From the NCBI RefSeq assembly GCF_037203605.1, contig NZ_JBBDHC010000016.1, forward strand, positions 1 through 64,000: DNA of 64,000 nt. Direction: 5' to 3'. The DNA is from Denitratimonas tolerans (GTDB taxonomy: Bacteria > Pseudomonadota > Gammaproteobacteria > Xanthomonadales > Xanthomonadaceae). The position numbers and the translations under genes are program-made. The notes under the pieces are model-generated. The model worked only from the letters and a program-made list of their open reading frames with translations, had not been told where the DNA came from and searched no databases. How positions within the stretch are numbered: position 1 is the first letter of the stretch; each line of letters begins with the position of its first letter. Positions 34,452 through 43,110 of this stretch are shown here, piece by piece.

Positions 34452-35027
34452 TCAGGCGGCCGGCGCGTGCCCGATCGCGGCCAGCACGCGGGCGGTGATC
34501 TCGTCCATGCTGCCGACGCCGTCCACCCGCACCAGCGTGCCGGCGGCTTCGTAGAAGCCGATCACCGGCGCGGTCTGGTCGTTGTAGACGCGCAGGCGGT
34601 TGCGCACGGTTTCGGGGGTGTCGTCGCTGCGCCCCTCGGCGCGCGCGCGCCCGGCGATGCGCTCGATCAGAAGCTCGGTGTCCACGTCCAGCAGCACCGC
34701 CACGTCGACCGGCTGGCCGAGGCGGGCGAGCAGGGCGTCGAGGGCGTTGGCTTGGGCGGAATTTCGCGGGTAGCCATCGAGGATGAAGCCCGCGCCGCAG
34801 TCGCCGGCACCCAGGCGCTCTTCGAGCATGCCCAGCACGATGTCGTCGGACACCAGCTCGCCGCGTTCCATCACGGCCTTGGCCTGGAGGCCCAGCGCCG
34901 TGCCCGCGGCGACCGCGCCGCGCAGCAGGTCGCCGGTGGAGATGTGCGGCACGCCGAGCGCCTCCTTGAGGCGGCTGGCCTGGGTTCCCTTGCCGGAGCC
35001 GGGGGCACCGAGTAGTACAAGTCGCAT
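34452..35027 (-). CDS. adk: Adenylate kinase
   Basis: A 191-residue short-form adenylate kinase (2 ADP to ATP + AMP). The P-loop is GAPGSGKGTQ at residues 7-16, the NMP-binding segments are HISTGDLLR and GFILDGYPRN, and the lid is short (GRARAEGRSDD), lacking the zinc-type LID of longer enzymes. The ATG at 35027 opens directly at the first beta strand, MRLVLLG. mpl lies downstream after 39 bp, and the PPi-PFK gene is divergent upstream; adk beside PPi-PFK is a recurrent neighbourhood. Confidence 0.96.
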   Translation of the reverse strand: MRLVLLGAPGSGKGTQASRLKEALGVPHISTGDLLRGAVAAGTALGLQAKAVMERGELVSDDIVLGMLEERLGAGDCGAGFILDGYPRNSAQANALDALLARLGQPVDVAVLLDVDTELLIERIAGRARAEGRSDDTPETVRNRLRVYNDQTAPVIGFYEAAGTLVRVDGVGSMDEITARVLAAIGHAPAA

Positions 35028-35226
35028 GTGCTGAGCCTGGAAGACGATGAGGCACCGCACGGCCGGGGCGGCCTTTCCGCTAGACTGGATCGGTTCGCGG
35101 CTGCGGTGCAGCGCAGCAAACCTAACCGCTGCCGAACGCCGCTGTCAAACCAGACCAAAGCCGCATCGCGCAGCGCAATTTGGCGCCTCGCCGCGACCTT
35201 CCCATCCACCCACACCGTAGCCATCC

Positions 35227-36489
35227 ATGAGCCAGGGCAGACTGCTTTACGCACAATCGGGCGGAGTGACCGCCGTCATCAACGCCACCGCCTCGGCGGT
35301 CATCACTGCGGCGCGCGCGGCGGGCGTCAAGGTGTATGCGGCGCGCAACGGCATCATCGGCGCGCTGCGCGAGGATCTGATCGATACCTCGAGGGAGCCC
35401 ATCGCCGCGATCCGCGCGCTGGCACATACCCCGGGCGGTGCGTTCGGCTCCTGCCGCTTCAAGCTCAAGACGATCGAGGCCGACCGCGCGCGCTACGAGC
35501 GCCTGATCGAGGTGTTCGCCGCGCACGATATCCGCTGGTTCCTCTACAACGGCGGCAACGATTCGGCGGACACCGCGAACAAGGTGTCGCAGGTGGCGCG
35601 CGAGTTCGGCTATCCGCTCACCTGCATCGGCGTGCCCAAGACGGTCGACAACGACCTGGCCGTCACCGACTGCTGCCCGGGCTTCGGTTCGGCCGCCAAG
35701 TACACCGCGGTCTCGCTGCGCGAGGCGGCGCTGGATGTGGCCTCGATGGCCGAATCCTCTACCAAGGTCTTCGTGCTGGAGGTCATGGGCCGCCACGCCG
35801 GCTGGCTGGCCGCCGCCGCGGGCCTGGCCGGCCAGGGCGCGGACGAGGCACCGCACATCATCCTGTTTCCCGAAGTGCCCTTCGACGAAGCGAAGTTCCT
35901 CGCCAGGGTCGATGACACCGTCAGGCGCGTGGGCTGGTGCGTGGTGGCGGTGTCGGAAGGGCTGCGCGGTGCGGACGGGCGCTTCCTCGCCGATGCCGGA
36001 ACGGTCGATTCCTTCGGCCACACCCAGCTGGGCGGCGTCGGCCCGGCGATCGCGCAGCTGGTCAAGGCGAAGCTGGGCTACAAGCAGCACTGGGCGGTGC
36101 CCGACTACCTGCAGCGTTCGGCGCGGCATATCGCCAGCAAGACCGATCTCGACCACGCGCTGGCGGTGGGCGAGGCCGCGGTGAAGCTCGCGCTGGCCGG
36201 GCAGAACGCGGTGATGCCCGCCATCGTGCGCACCTCGAACGCACCCTACCGCTGGAAGATCGAGCCGGCACCGCTGGCGAAAATCGCCAATCACGAGAAA
36301 AAGCTGCCAAAGAACTTCATCTGCAAGGACGGCTACGGCATCACCGAGGCTGCGCGCCGGTACCTGGAGCCGCTGATCCGCGGCGAGGCACCGCCGCCCT
36401 ACGGCAAGGACGGCCTGCCGGCTTACGTCACGCTGAAGAACGCGGCGGTGGAGAAGAAGCTGCCGGCGTATGACATTGCGGACGGGTGA
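35227..36489 (+). CDS. pfp: Pyrophosphate-dependent 6-phosphofructokinase
   Basis: A 420-residue phosphofructokinase. The N-terminal loop is AQSGGVTAVINA, the phosphate-donor motif is NGGNDSADT, and the catalytic loop is PKTVDNDL. The Lys in PKTVDND, where ATP enzymes have Gly, marks pyrophosphate as donor, making the step reversible. MGRHAGWLAA and HTQLGGVGP follow. Organisms with this enzyme often lack the ATP-PFK and use it in both glycolysis and gluconeogenesis; that cannot be tested here. A TAGACT -10-like element lies at 35081-35086, about 140 bp upstream, but no clear Shine-Dalgarno was seen. Confidence 0.94.
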   Translation: MSQGRLLYAQSGGVTAVINATASAVITAARAAGVKVYAARNGIIGALREDLIDTSREPIAAIRALAHTPGGAFGSCRFKLKTIEADRARYERLIEVFAAHDIRWFLYNGGNDSADTANKVSQVAREFGYPLTCIGVPKTVDNDLAVTDCCPGFGSAAKYTAVSLREAALDVASMAESSTKVFVLEVMGRHAGWLAAAAGLAGQGADEAPHIILFPEVPFDEAKFLARVDDTVRRVGWCVVAVSEGLRGADGRFLADAGTVDSFGHTQLGGVGPAIAQLVKAKLGYKQHWAVPDYLQRSARHIASKTDLDHALAVGEAAVKLALAGQNAVMPAIVRTSNAPYRWKIEPAPLAKIANHEKKLPKNFICKDGYGITEAARRYLEPLIRGEAPPPYGKDGLPAYVTLKNAAVEKKLPAYDIADG

Positions 36490-36567
36490 TCTTCCGGGTG
36501 GTTTCTCCCGCAGCCGCGTCGCGGTGCGGTTGCCGCAAGGCAGGTGCATGAATGAAGGCGTCGCCAC

Positions 36568-36735
36568 ACGACTCGCCGGTTTCGGGCGGGAAAGCACGCC
36601 TTCCAGTTCGGCCATCAACGCAGCGCCGGTAAAGAGCGCGATGCGGCCATGACGGGCGGAATCCAGCAGCGCGCGCGGCGCTCCGTCCCAGAGCAGGGCG
36701 GACAGCACGATGTTGACGTCAGCGACGATCCGCAT
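36568..36735 (-). pseudogene. Truncated PIN-domain toxin
   Basis: The first 56 codons match the N-terminal part of PIN-family toxins: MRIVADVNIVLSALLW with the first catalytic Asp, then GRIALFTGAALMAELEGVLSRPK. After RPKPASR the homology stops and the frame runs on, without a stop, into the antisense of the PPi-PFK gene. The remaining acidic residues of the nuclease site are missing, so the toxin cannot be active. It overlaps the antitoxin gene by 17 bases, the usual antitoxin-first order. Confidence 0.6.
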
Positions 36736-36949
36736 TCGCGGCACGCTGCTGCGCGCGGGCGGCGGCAATTTCGGCCTGGATGTCCTCGGGGGAAAGCGGC
36801 GGCTGCGCGGCGGCGAAGCCGTCCATCCTCCGGGTGCGCGTTTTTTCCTCACGGACGCGCAGAACGTCCACGACATCGGCGACTTCAGCCAGCCGCTGCG
36901 GCGGCAGCGACTTGAGCTTTTCCAGCAGGTTTTCGGCGGCTTCGCTCAA
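36719..36949 (-). CDS. Putative antitoxin of a PIN-type toxin remnant
   Basis: About 76 residues: LLEKLKSLPPQRLAEVADVVDVLRVREE resembles antitoxins of the DUF2281/AbrB-adjacent kind that pair with PIN or RelE toxins, followed by LSPEDIQAEIAAARAQQRA. The start is uncertain: a TTG at 36949 is the best in-frame codon, and the sequence immediately upstream is a fragment of an unrelated gene on the other strand, so the native start and promoter may be lost. Confidence 0.45.
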   Translation of the reverse strand: MSEAAENLLEKLKSLPPQRLAEVADVVDVLRVREEKTRTRRMDGFAAAQPPLSPEDIQAEIAAARAQQRAANADRR

Positions 36950-36966
36950 GGGTTGCCCAAGGTGAT

Positions 36967-37132
36967 GACGCGGAATGCGGCAGCACGGGCACCCGTCCTG
37001 CCTCCCATTTTCCAGGCCGGCCTCATGGTGCGCGCCCCTCCGCCGCCCGCTATCGTGCCGGCGGGCACGACCATATCCCTGCTGCTGCTTGCAGGAATCA
37101 TTACTCTGGTCGGGATTTGTCCGGCCAAATGA
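36967..37132 (+). pseudogene. C-terminal fragment similar to the first module of the subtilase
   Basis: The frame ending at 37132 reads APVLPPIFQAGLMVRAPPPP, then VPAGTTISLLLLAGIITLVG and a basic end. The same pattern occurs in the following gene at about 37585-37710 (PVLPPISQANLQVRG, then ILLLILIGIIIG). It looks like the tail of a paralogue, truncated at its 5' side next to the toxin-antitoxin remnant. The hydrophobic segment after a V-P-A motif resembles C-terminal sorting anchors of the IPTL-CTERM type, but the match is weak. Confidence 0.45.
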
Positions 37133-38508
37133 TTGATCCGGAACGCGAATCAAGGCAAGAAGTGCCGTAGACTCGACCGCGCACCGCCATCGCAAGGAGA
37201 GACCCTGATGAAAACCGCCCATGTTCGCATCCGGAGGGCGCTGACGACGGTCCTCGTGCTGCTCATGCTGCCGTTCGCGTCCGCCTCGGCGTTCGTCGAT
37301 CCGCCGACCTTCTCACCCGCCCAGCCCTATGCGGGACAGCCCGTCGATATGTCGGTAAGGGCAGGATATTGCCACGGCTTCGCATACCCACCTGCAGGTT
37401 ACCCCTTTGTCGAGGTGCAAAGGAACGGTGACATAATCGATATAATCATTACGGGATCAGAAAGAACCGATCCATTGTTTTGCATGATTCAGCCACATAC
37501 AATCACCGAAAATATAGGCGGATTCCCCGAGGGAAGCTATATTGTTAGAATACGAATCCGAAGCATGAGCAGCCCGAGCTATCCAGTTTTGCCGCCAATC
37601 TCTCAGGCAAATCTTCAAGTCCGGGGGACGCCACCATCCGTGACAGTATCAGCGACTAGCAATATCTTGCTGTTAATTCTAATCGGAATCATTATTGGAG
37701 TGACGGCTCTTCGAGAAAGAATATCAGCAAAGCTTCTCCTAAGCGTCTTCCTTGTCGCACCCATCACTATTTCACCGCCCGCTCATGCACAATTTATAGA
37801 AAATACACTGGTAATCTTCGAACTTGTTCGATCCGAGCAAGGCCCGAGTCCAGAGGGTGTCATCAACGGGTTTGATCCTTCAGGCGGGCTCCCTCCGCCA
37901 CTCGGTGCGCTGTCCGTGGAGAACCCGCAATCCGTTCAGTATTTCATCCCGCATCCATTCCGGGCAAAGGGAGATTTCAAAGCCTATCTCGATGCCAACC
38001 GGGAACTGCCGAGAGCGCGCCTGGAGCAGATGATCGTCGTGCGATACCCGCCCGGTGCCGATACGGAAGCCGCCGTCTCCGCGCTGCTCGCCGACGATTT
38101 CGTCAGGCATGCGAAGGTACCGATCAAGGTGGAACTGAGCCTGCGCCCTGGCGCCCCCGGCAAGACGCCGCCCACCACTCAAGGAGTTGCAACCCAATAC
38201 TGGATCGGTGCCATGAGCTTTCCCGCCGCATGGGCCCGCGCAGGCGGCTGGGCGCGAGTGGGGGTGCTGGATAACGGTCTCCATACCGACCACTCCGACC
38301 TTCGGGCGCAGGATGCAAACGGCTCCCTGACGGGCGGAAATTTCCTTTCCTCGGCCTCCCTTGACATTGGGCGTCATGGATTTCCAAATCCCATCGACTT
38401 CAATGTAGATGAAATGGAACCCGTTCCCGTTACGTCAGCTTCCCAGGTTTGCGATAGCGGCAACGGCTTCATGATTCCCGCATATGCAGGCCATGGTACG
38501 CATGTCCA

Positions 38509-38516
38509 TGGCTTGA
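38509..38516 (+). repeat. Left target-site duplication of the MITE-like element
   Basis: TGGCTTGA directly left of the element; the identical 8-mer is at 38695-38702. Confidence 0.85.
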
Positions 38517-38694
38517 CCTGATTAGCCCTGATCCTCAGCCGATGCTTCGGCGAAGAGTGGCTTTGGCTCGCCATTCCCGCATGCTTTTGGCGGAAACCCG
38601 GAGACTTGGCTTTTGTTGTGGGGGCATCTGGAAGCAAAGACACTGGATTCCTGCCTTCGCAGGAATGACGAGCTGAGAGTCAGGGCTAATCAGG
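38517..38694. mobile_element. MITE-like element, 178 bp, inserted in the subtilase gene
   Basis: The ends are inverted repeats: 38517-38538 (CCTGATTAGCCCTGATCCTCAG) and the reverse of 38673-38694 match at 20 of 22 bases, the outer 15 perfectly. A perfect 8-bp duplication TGGCTTGA flanks it. There is no coding capacity. Inside the right half lies a REP-like hairpin, ATTCCTGC-CTTC-GCAGGAAT (38647-38666), of the GGATTCC...GGAATGACG kind widespread in proteobacterial short repeats. Element plus one target copy is 186 bp, a multiple of three, so the frame resumes, but an in-frame TGA at the left end stops translation. Confidence 0.88.
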
Positions 38695-38702
38695 TGGCTT
38701 GA
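38695..38702 (+). repeat. Right target-site duplication of the MITE-like element
   Basis: TGGCTTGA directly right of the element, identical to 38509-38516. Joining the flanks restores GHGTHVHGLIAANHTNTDG. Confidence 0.85.
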
Positions 38703-40561
38703 TTGCTGCAAATCACACGAACACCGATGGCGTGGCAGGAGCATGCAAGAATTGCGGCCTTGTCTCTGGAAGAATAATCCAAGACACTTGCCTTTCGTCA
38801 GGAATTGTTTTTCCATACATTAATCAAGTCGCCCCTTGGGTTGGTTTGACACTCCTTGCCGAGACGGGCACCCAGGTCGTGAACATGAGTTTTGGCGGAC
38901 AAGGAAATGGCACCTTCGATTATCCGAAAAATGTCTGCGCTGACCCACTGTTCCAGAACGATCCGGAATGCCTCACCATTGCCTACGCCAGTTCTCAAGG
39001 CGTCCTGATGGTAGCCGCGTCGGGCAAATGACCGGGGGAGGCTCAACTTCCCCGCCAGCGATCCACGGGTGGCCAGCGTGGGCGGGCTGGATGAATCCCT
39101 GGACTTCTGGGATGAGGACAAAGACCCGCCCCCAAACCACAGCGATAATTGCCCGTTTTCGCCAACCTACTCCGACATGGAGTGCGGCTCCAACTACACC
39201 GTGAACGCTGCAACCGACGCCAGGCAGGAGCACGTCGCGCCGGCGCGGCGCGTGTTGTCCACGCTTTATCCCGGCATGCCGTGGAGTCCGACCATTCTCT
39301 GCGACGACGCGGCCCTCGGAACGAACGGCGACGGGCAGGGGCCGTGCACCGGCACGTCCATGTCCGCACCGCTGGTGTCGGGGCTGGCGGGTATCCTGCG
39401 TTCGATCAATCCGCTGGTGCTGCCGGGCGAAGGCGTGCTGGACCCGCCCTACCACGGCATCCGCTCGGTAATGATCCAGAGCAGCATGCTTCCCACGTTT
39501 CCGGACACATGGGATCCCAGGCTCGGATATGGAACGATCCGGGCCGATTCGGCGGTTGCCGCCATGCTGGGACACAGCGACGGCAAGGCGATGAAGAATC
39601 GCCTGACGCCGCTCTTCTCGTTCTACGGCGCGGCCGCGAAAGACTGGGCGCACACCACGGTGCCGCAGGCCGCGCTGGCCTTCATGATCAATCAGGCGGG
39701 AAGCTACCAGCCACAGGGGGCACTGACGCCGGGCTACCCGAGCTTCCCGTACCAGTACCCGACACCGCCGCCGCCGTCTCCGCGCGCCAGCGCCTACGTG
39801 CTGACCACCGAGTTCAAGGTCGACGCCTCGCATCCGGCGCTGGTGCCGCTTTACTGGCTGGACCGTTCCCGTCCCTGGCCTGCGGGGTGCACGCCCGGCG
39901 TACCGGGCTGCAACGGCGGCAACCGCGACTTCCTGTTGCTGACATCCGCCGCGCAGGTGCAGACCGCCAGCAACGCCGGGTACGACTATCGGGGCCTGCA
40001 AGGCTATGTCTACCAGTCCTGCACGCCGGAACCCGCCTGCATTCCGCGAGGCGCGGAGCGCCTGTGGCTCAAGTGCAAGACCGCCGATGACGATTGCGCG
40101 GTGTTTCTGGAGCGCGACCGGGGCAGCTTCGAGGCGCAGGGCTATACGTCGGCCTGGCCGACCGGATCGAGCATGGTGCTCGGCTACGCCTATCCGAACG
40201 TGGACAGCGACGGCGACGGGCTGATCGACGGGTTCGAATACCTGCTCGGCACCGATCCGAACCAGGTCGATTCCGACAGGGACGGCGTTCACGATGGCGT
40301 GGAGTATCCGCAGGCGGGAGTGCCGCTGTCCGACCCGTGTTCGGCGGGCCGCTGCCGGCTCGACCATCTGTTCGACGATGGGTTCGAATCGCCGCTGCCG
40401 GCCGAAAAACCGGCGTCATTCAAGCGAAAGCCGTAATGACGCAAGACGGGAGGTTGTTCGAGGTTCCCGCATGAGTCCGGGGCAGCGCGATTCCGGCGCG
40501 GTGCGCGCTTGGCGGGTGGTTTTCACCGGCTGGTCGCAAGAGCGGCGGATCGGGCGCTGGA

Positions 40562-41395
40562 TCAGACCCGCTCCGCGCGCAGTTCGGCCAGCACCGCGGC
40601 GGCGTCGGGGCGCACGCCGTGCCAGCGCTGGAAGGCTTCGGCCGCCTGTTCGACCAGCATGCCCAGGCCGTCGGCGGCGCGCGCGATGCCGGCGGAAGCC
40701 GCCCAGGCCAGGAAGGGCTGCGCGGTCTCGCCGTAGGAGAGGTCGTAGGCCGCCGCATCGGGTGCCGGCAGCGTGGCGGGCAGCGCCAGCGCGCGGCCGG
40801 AGCGGGCGGCGGAGGTGGCGTTGAGGATCAGGTCGAAGCCGTCGGCGCCGGCCAATGCCTCGAAGCCGCAGGTTGCGATATCGCCGCACGATTGCAGGTC
40901 GTGCGCCAGCGCCTCGGCGCGCGCGGCGGTGCGGTTGGCGACGGTGAGCGAAGCGATGCCGGCATCGAACAGCGCCGGCACCACGCCGCGTGCCGCGCCG
41001 CCCGCACCCAGCAGCAGCACGCGCGCCCCGGCCAGGCGCACGCCGAGGCGGCGCAGGTCGGCCACCAGGCCGGCACCGTCGGTGTTATCGCCCAGCCAGC
41101 CGTCCTCGCGCCGGATCAGCGTGTTGACCGCTCCGCTCAGACGCGCCGCATCAGACAGCTCCCGGCACGCGCGCGCCGCCAGCTCCTTGAGCGGCAGGGT
41201 GACGTTGGCTCCCCCGAGGCCTTCGGCGTGAAAAGCCGCCAGCCGCGCCGGCAGCGCCTCGGGCGCGAGCTCGATCGCGCGATAGTCCAGCGCGATGCCG
41301 CAGGCCTCGCCAAAGCGGCGGTGGATGCGCGGCGAGAGGCTGTGCGCGACGGGCTGGCCGAGGACGGCGAAGCGCGGCATCGGGTCGGACGGCAT
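40562..41395 (-). CDS. aroE: Shikimate dehydrogenase
   Basis: A 277-residue NADPH-dependent shikimate dehydrogenase of aromatic amino acid synthesis. The substrate site has HSLSPRIHRRF and NVTLPLKELA with the catalytic Lys, then DNTDGAGLVADL. The cofactor fold is LLLGAGGAARGVVPAL with VANRT after it. The ATG at 41395 has GGAA about 8 bases upstream and begins MPSDPMPRFAVLG; an ATG at 41380 is possible. It stands alone between the pseudogene island and secB. Confidence 0.95.
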   Translation of the reverse strand: MPSDPMPRFAVLGQPVAHSLSPRIHRRFGEACGIALDYRAIELAPEALPARLAAFHAEGLGGANVTLPLKELAARACRELSDAARLSGAVNTLIRREDGWLGDNTDGAGLVADLRRLGVRLAGARVLLLGAGGAARGVVPALFDAGIASLTVANRTAARAEALAHDLQSCGDIATCGFEALAGADGFDLILNATSAARSGRALALPATLPAPDAAAYDLSYGETAQPFLAWAASAGIARAADGLGMLVEQAAEAFQRWHGVRPDAAAVLAELRAERV

Positions 41396-41490
41396 GGGCA
41401 GGTTCCGCGGATGGGAGCGGCAAGGTAGCACCGGCGCGGGCCGGCGGACTTGAAAAGCGCCGGCGGCTGGCCCATCTAGGCAGGGCGTGG

Positions 41491-41496
41491 GATAAT
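41491..41496 (+). promoter_or_regulatory. Putative -10 of secB
   Basis: GATAAT, 61 bases before the secB ATG, matches the -10 consensus at 5 of 6 bases. The -35 is poorly defined. Confidence 0.4.
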
Positions 41497-41557
41497 CCGC
41501 GTCCTTTTGTCGTTTCCCGCGAAACGGCCCTCTTCCCCAATCAATCTGGAGTCACCC

Positions 41558-42073
41558 ATGGCCGATGAGACCGCCAACGGCGCCGCAGGCGCTGCCCCCG
41601 AAGCCGGCAACCAGCCGCAGTTCGCACTGCAGCGCATCTATATCAAGGACGCGAGCTTCGAGGCACCCAACGCGCCGCAGGTGTTCCAGGAACAGGGCCA
41701 GCCGGAGCTGCAGCTCAACCTCGGCCAGAAGGTCGCGGGCCTGGGCGAGGGCGTGTTCGAGGTGGTGCTGACCGTCTCGCTGACCTGCACCCTCAACGGC
41801 AAGAACGCCTACCTGGCCGAAGTGCAGCAGGCCGGCATCTTCACCATCGCGGGCTTCGATGCGCAGAACACCGACGCGCTGCTGGGCACCTATGCGCCCA
41901 ACACGCTGTTCCCGTACGCCCGCCAGCAGATTGCCGACATGGTGCAGAACGGCGGCTTCCCGCCCTTCCTGATCCAGCCGATCAACTTCGACCAGATCTA
42001 CGCCGAGTCGCTGCGCCGTCGCCAGCAGGGCGAAGGGCAGACGGACACCACGCCGGATGCCGGCCACGCCTGA
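41558..42073 (+). CDS. secB: Protein-export chaperone SecB
   Basis: A 171-residue cytoplasmic chaperone that holds preproteins unfolded and delivers them to SecA. Family segments are FALQRIYIKDASFEAPNAPQVF, VFEVVLTVSLTC, LAEVQQAGIF, NTLFPYARQQIADMVQNGGFPP and LIQPINFDQIYAE. N- and C-terminal tails are disordered, as usual. CTGGAG precedes the ATG at 41558 by about 9 bases. gpsA follows with 4 bp between stop and start, the conserved secB-gpsA order. Confidence 0.97.
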   Translation: MADETANGAAGAAPEAGNQPQFALQRIYIKDASFEAPNAPQVFQEQGQPELQLNLGQKVAGLGEGVFEVVLTVSLTCTLNGKNAYLAEVQQAGIFTIAGFDAQNTDALLGTYAPNTLFPYARQQIADMVQNGGFPPFLIQPINFDQIYAESLRRRQQGEGQTDTTPDAGHA

Positions 42074-42077
42074 TCCC

Positions 42078-43091
42078 ATGCCCGCTCGCCCGCTGCGGCT
42101 GGCGGTGCTGGGTGCCGGCTCCTGGGGCACGGCGCTTGCCGCGCAGGGCGCGCGCAGCGGCCTGGAAACCACGCTCTGGGGGCGCGATCCGGAAGCCATC
42201 GCCACGATGGCTTCCACCGGCCGCAACGTCCGCTACCTGGCGGACGTGCCGCTCCCGCCGGCGCTGCACTACACCGCTGACCTCGCGCACGCCGTGCGCG
42301 AGGCCGACCTGGTGCTCATCGTGGTGCCCAGCCACGCCTTCACCCGCACCGCGCGCGACGTCGCGCCGCTCAAGCGCGCCGGCGTCGGCGTGGCCTGGGC
42401 GACCAAGGGTTTCGAGCCGGGGTCCGGGCGCTTCCTGCACGAAGTGGCGCAGGAGGTCTTCGGCCCCGAAACGCCGCTGTGCGTGCTCACCGGACCATCG
42501 TTCGCGCGTGAAGTGGCGCAGGGTCTGCCTACCGCCGTCACCGCGCACGCCTTCGATCCGCAGTTCGCGCAGATCGTGGCGCGCGCGCTGCACGGGCCCA
42601 CGTTCCGCGTCTACACCGGCACCGACATGATCGGTGCCGAACTGGGCGGCGCGATGAAGAACGTGCTGGCCGTGGCCACCGGCGTGGCCGACGGCATGCA
42701 ACTGGGGCTCAACGCGCGCTCGGGCCTGATCACCCGCGGACTGAACGAAATGCTGCGTCTGGGCGAGGCCCTGGGGGCGCGCGCAGAGACCTTGATGGGC
42801 CTGTCCGGACTGGGCGATCTGGTGCTCACCTGCACCGGCGACCTGTCGCGCAACCGCCGCCTCGGGCTTGCGCTGGGGCAAGGCAAGACCGTTGCCGAGG
42901 CGGTGCGCGAGATCGGCCAGGTGGTCGAATCGGTGCAGACCGTGGACGAGGTGATGCGCCTGGCCAACCGCCACGGGCTCGATCTTCCGATCAGCGCCCA
43001 GGTGCAGCGCGTGCTGCACGGCGAGATCACGCCGGGTGAAGGCCTGGCCTGGCTGATGGCGCGCGAGCAGAAGCCCGAATATCCGGTCTGA
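42078..43091 (+). CDS. gpsA: Glycerol-3-phosphate dehydrogenase [NAD(P)+]
   Basis: A 337-residue enzyme reducing dihydroxyacetone phosphate to sn-glycerol-3-phosphate for phospholipids. The N-terminal fold is LAVLGAGSWGTALA, then GPSFAREVAQG, the catalytic-lysine helix GGAMKNVLAVATGVADG, GLITRGLNEM, and SGLGDLVLTCTGDLSRNR. An in-frame ATG at 42057 would overlap the secB end; the ATG at 42078, 4 bp after the secB stop, is chosen because homology starts close by. Coupled to secB. Converges with trmL 19 bp away. Confidence 0.96.
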   Translation: MPARPLRLAVLGAGSWGTALAAQGARSGLETTLWGRDPEAIATMASTGRNVRYLADVPLPPALHYTADLAHAVREADLVLIVVPSHAFTRTARDVAPLKRAGVGVAWATKGFEPGSGRFLHEVAQEVFGPETPLCVLTGPSFAREVAQGLPTAVTAHAFDPQFAQIVARALHGPTFRVYTGTDMIGAELGGAMKNVLAVATGVADGMQLGLNARSGLITRGLNEMLRLGEALGARAETLMGLSGLGDLVLTCTGDLSRNRRLGLALGQGKTVAEAVREIGQVVESVQTVDEVMRLANRHGLDLPISAQVQRVLHGEITPGEGLAWLMAREQKPEYPV

Positions 43092-43110
43092 TCCTGCGCG
43101 AGACGGCGCA

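Larger units (their letters stand above)
37208..40436 (+). pseudogene. S8 subtilase-like protease, disrupted by MITE and frameshift
   Basis: Start is supported by AAGGAGA and the signal sequence (ALTTVLVLLMLPFASASA). A first module of about 160 residues ends in a hydrophobic helix and is followed by a second signal-like segment, LLLSVFLVAPITISPPAHA. The subtilase domain then has Asp in VGVLDNGLHTDHSDL, His in GHGTHVHG, and Ser in GTSMSAPLVSGLAG. A 178-bp element after GHGTHVHG introduces a stop (LT-stop). Later, GGC-AAA-TGA at about 39026 is a one-base shift from the expected SGNDRGRLNFPASDPRVASVGG. The C-terminus has calcium-loop-like DSDGDG and the HLFDDGFES motif. The 37.4-37.8 kb and 38.7-38.9 kb parts are AT-richer than the genome; the 3' third is not. 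Confidence 0.85.

Noticed and set aside
36650..36966. Plus-strand reading frame leading into the 36967-37132 fragment
   Set aside because: It is antisense to the toxin-antitoxin remnant and shows no protein character; only the last 54 codons match the downstream module.
40225..40400. GGTTCGAATC-like strings suggesting a tRNA T-loop
   Set aside because: They encode GFEYLL and DDGFES in the subtilase frame, and no acceptor or anticodon stems are present.
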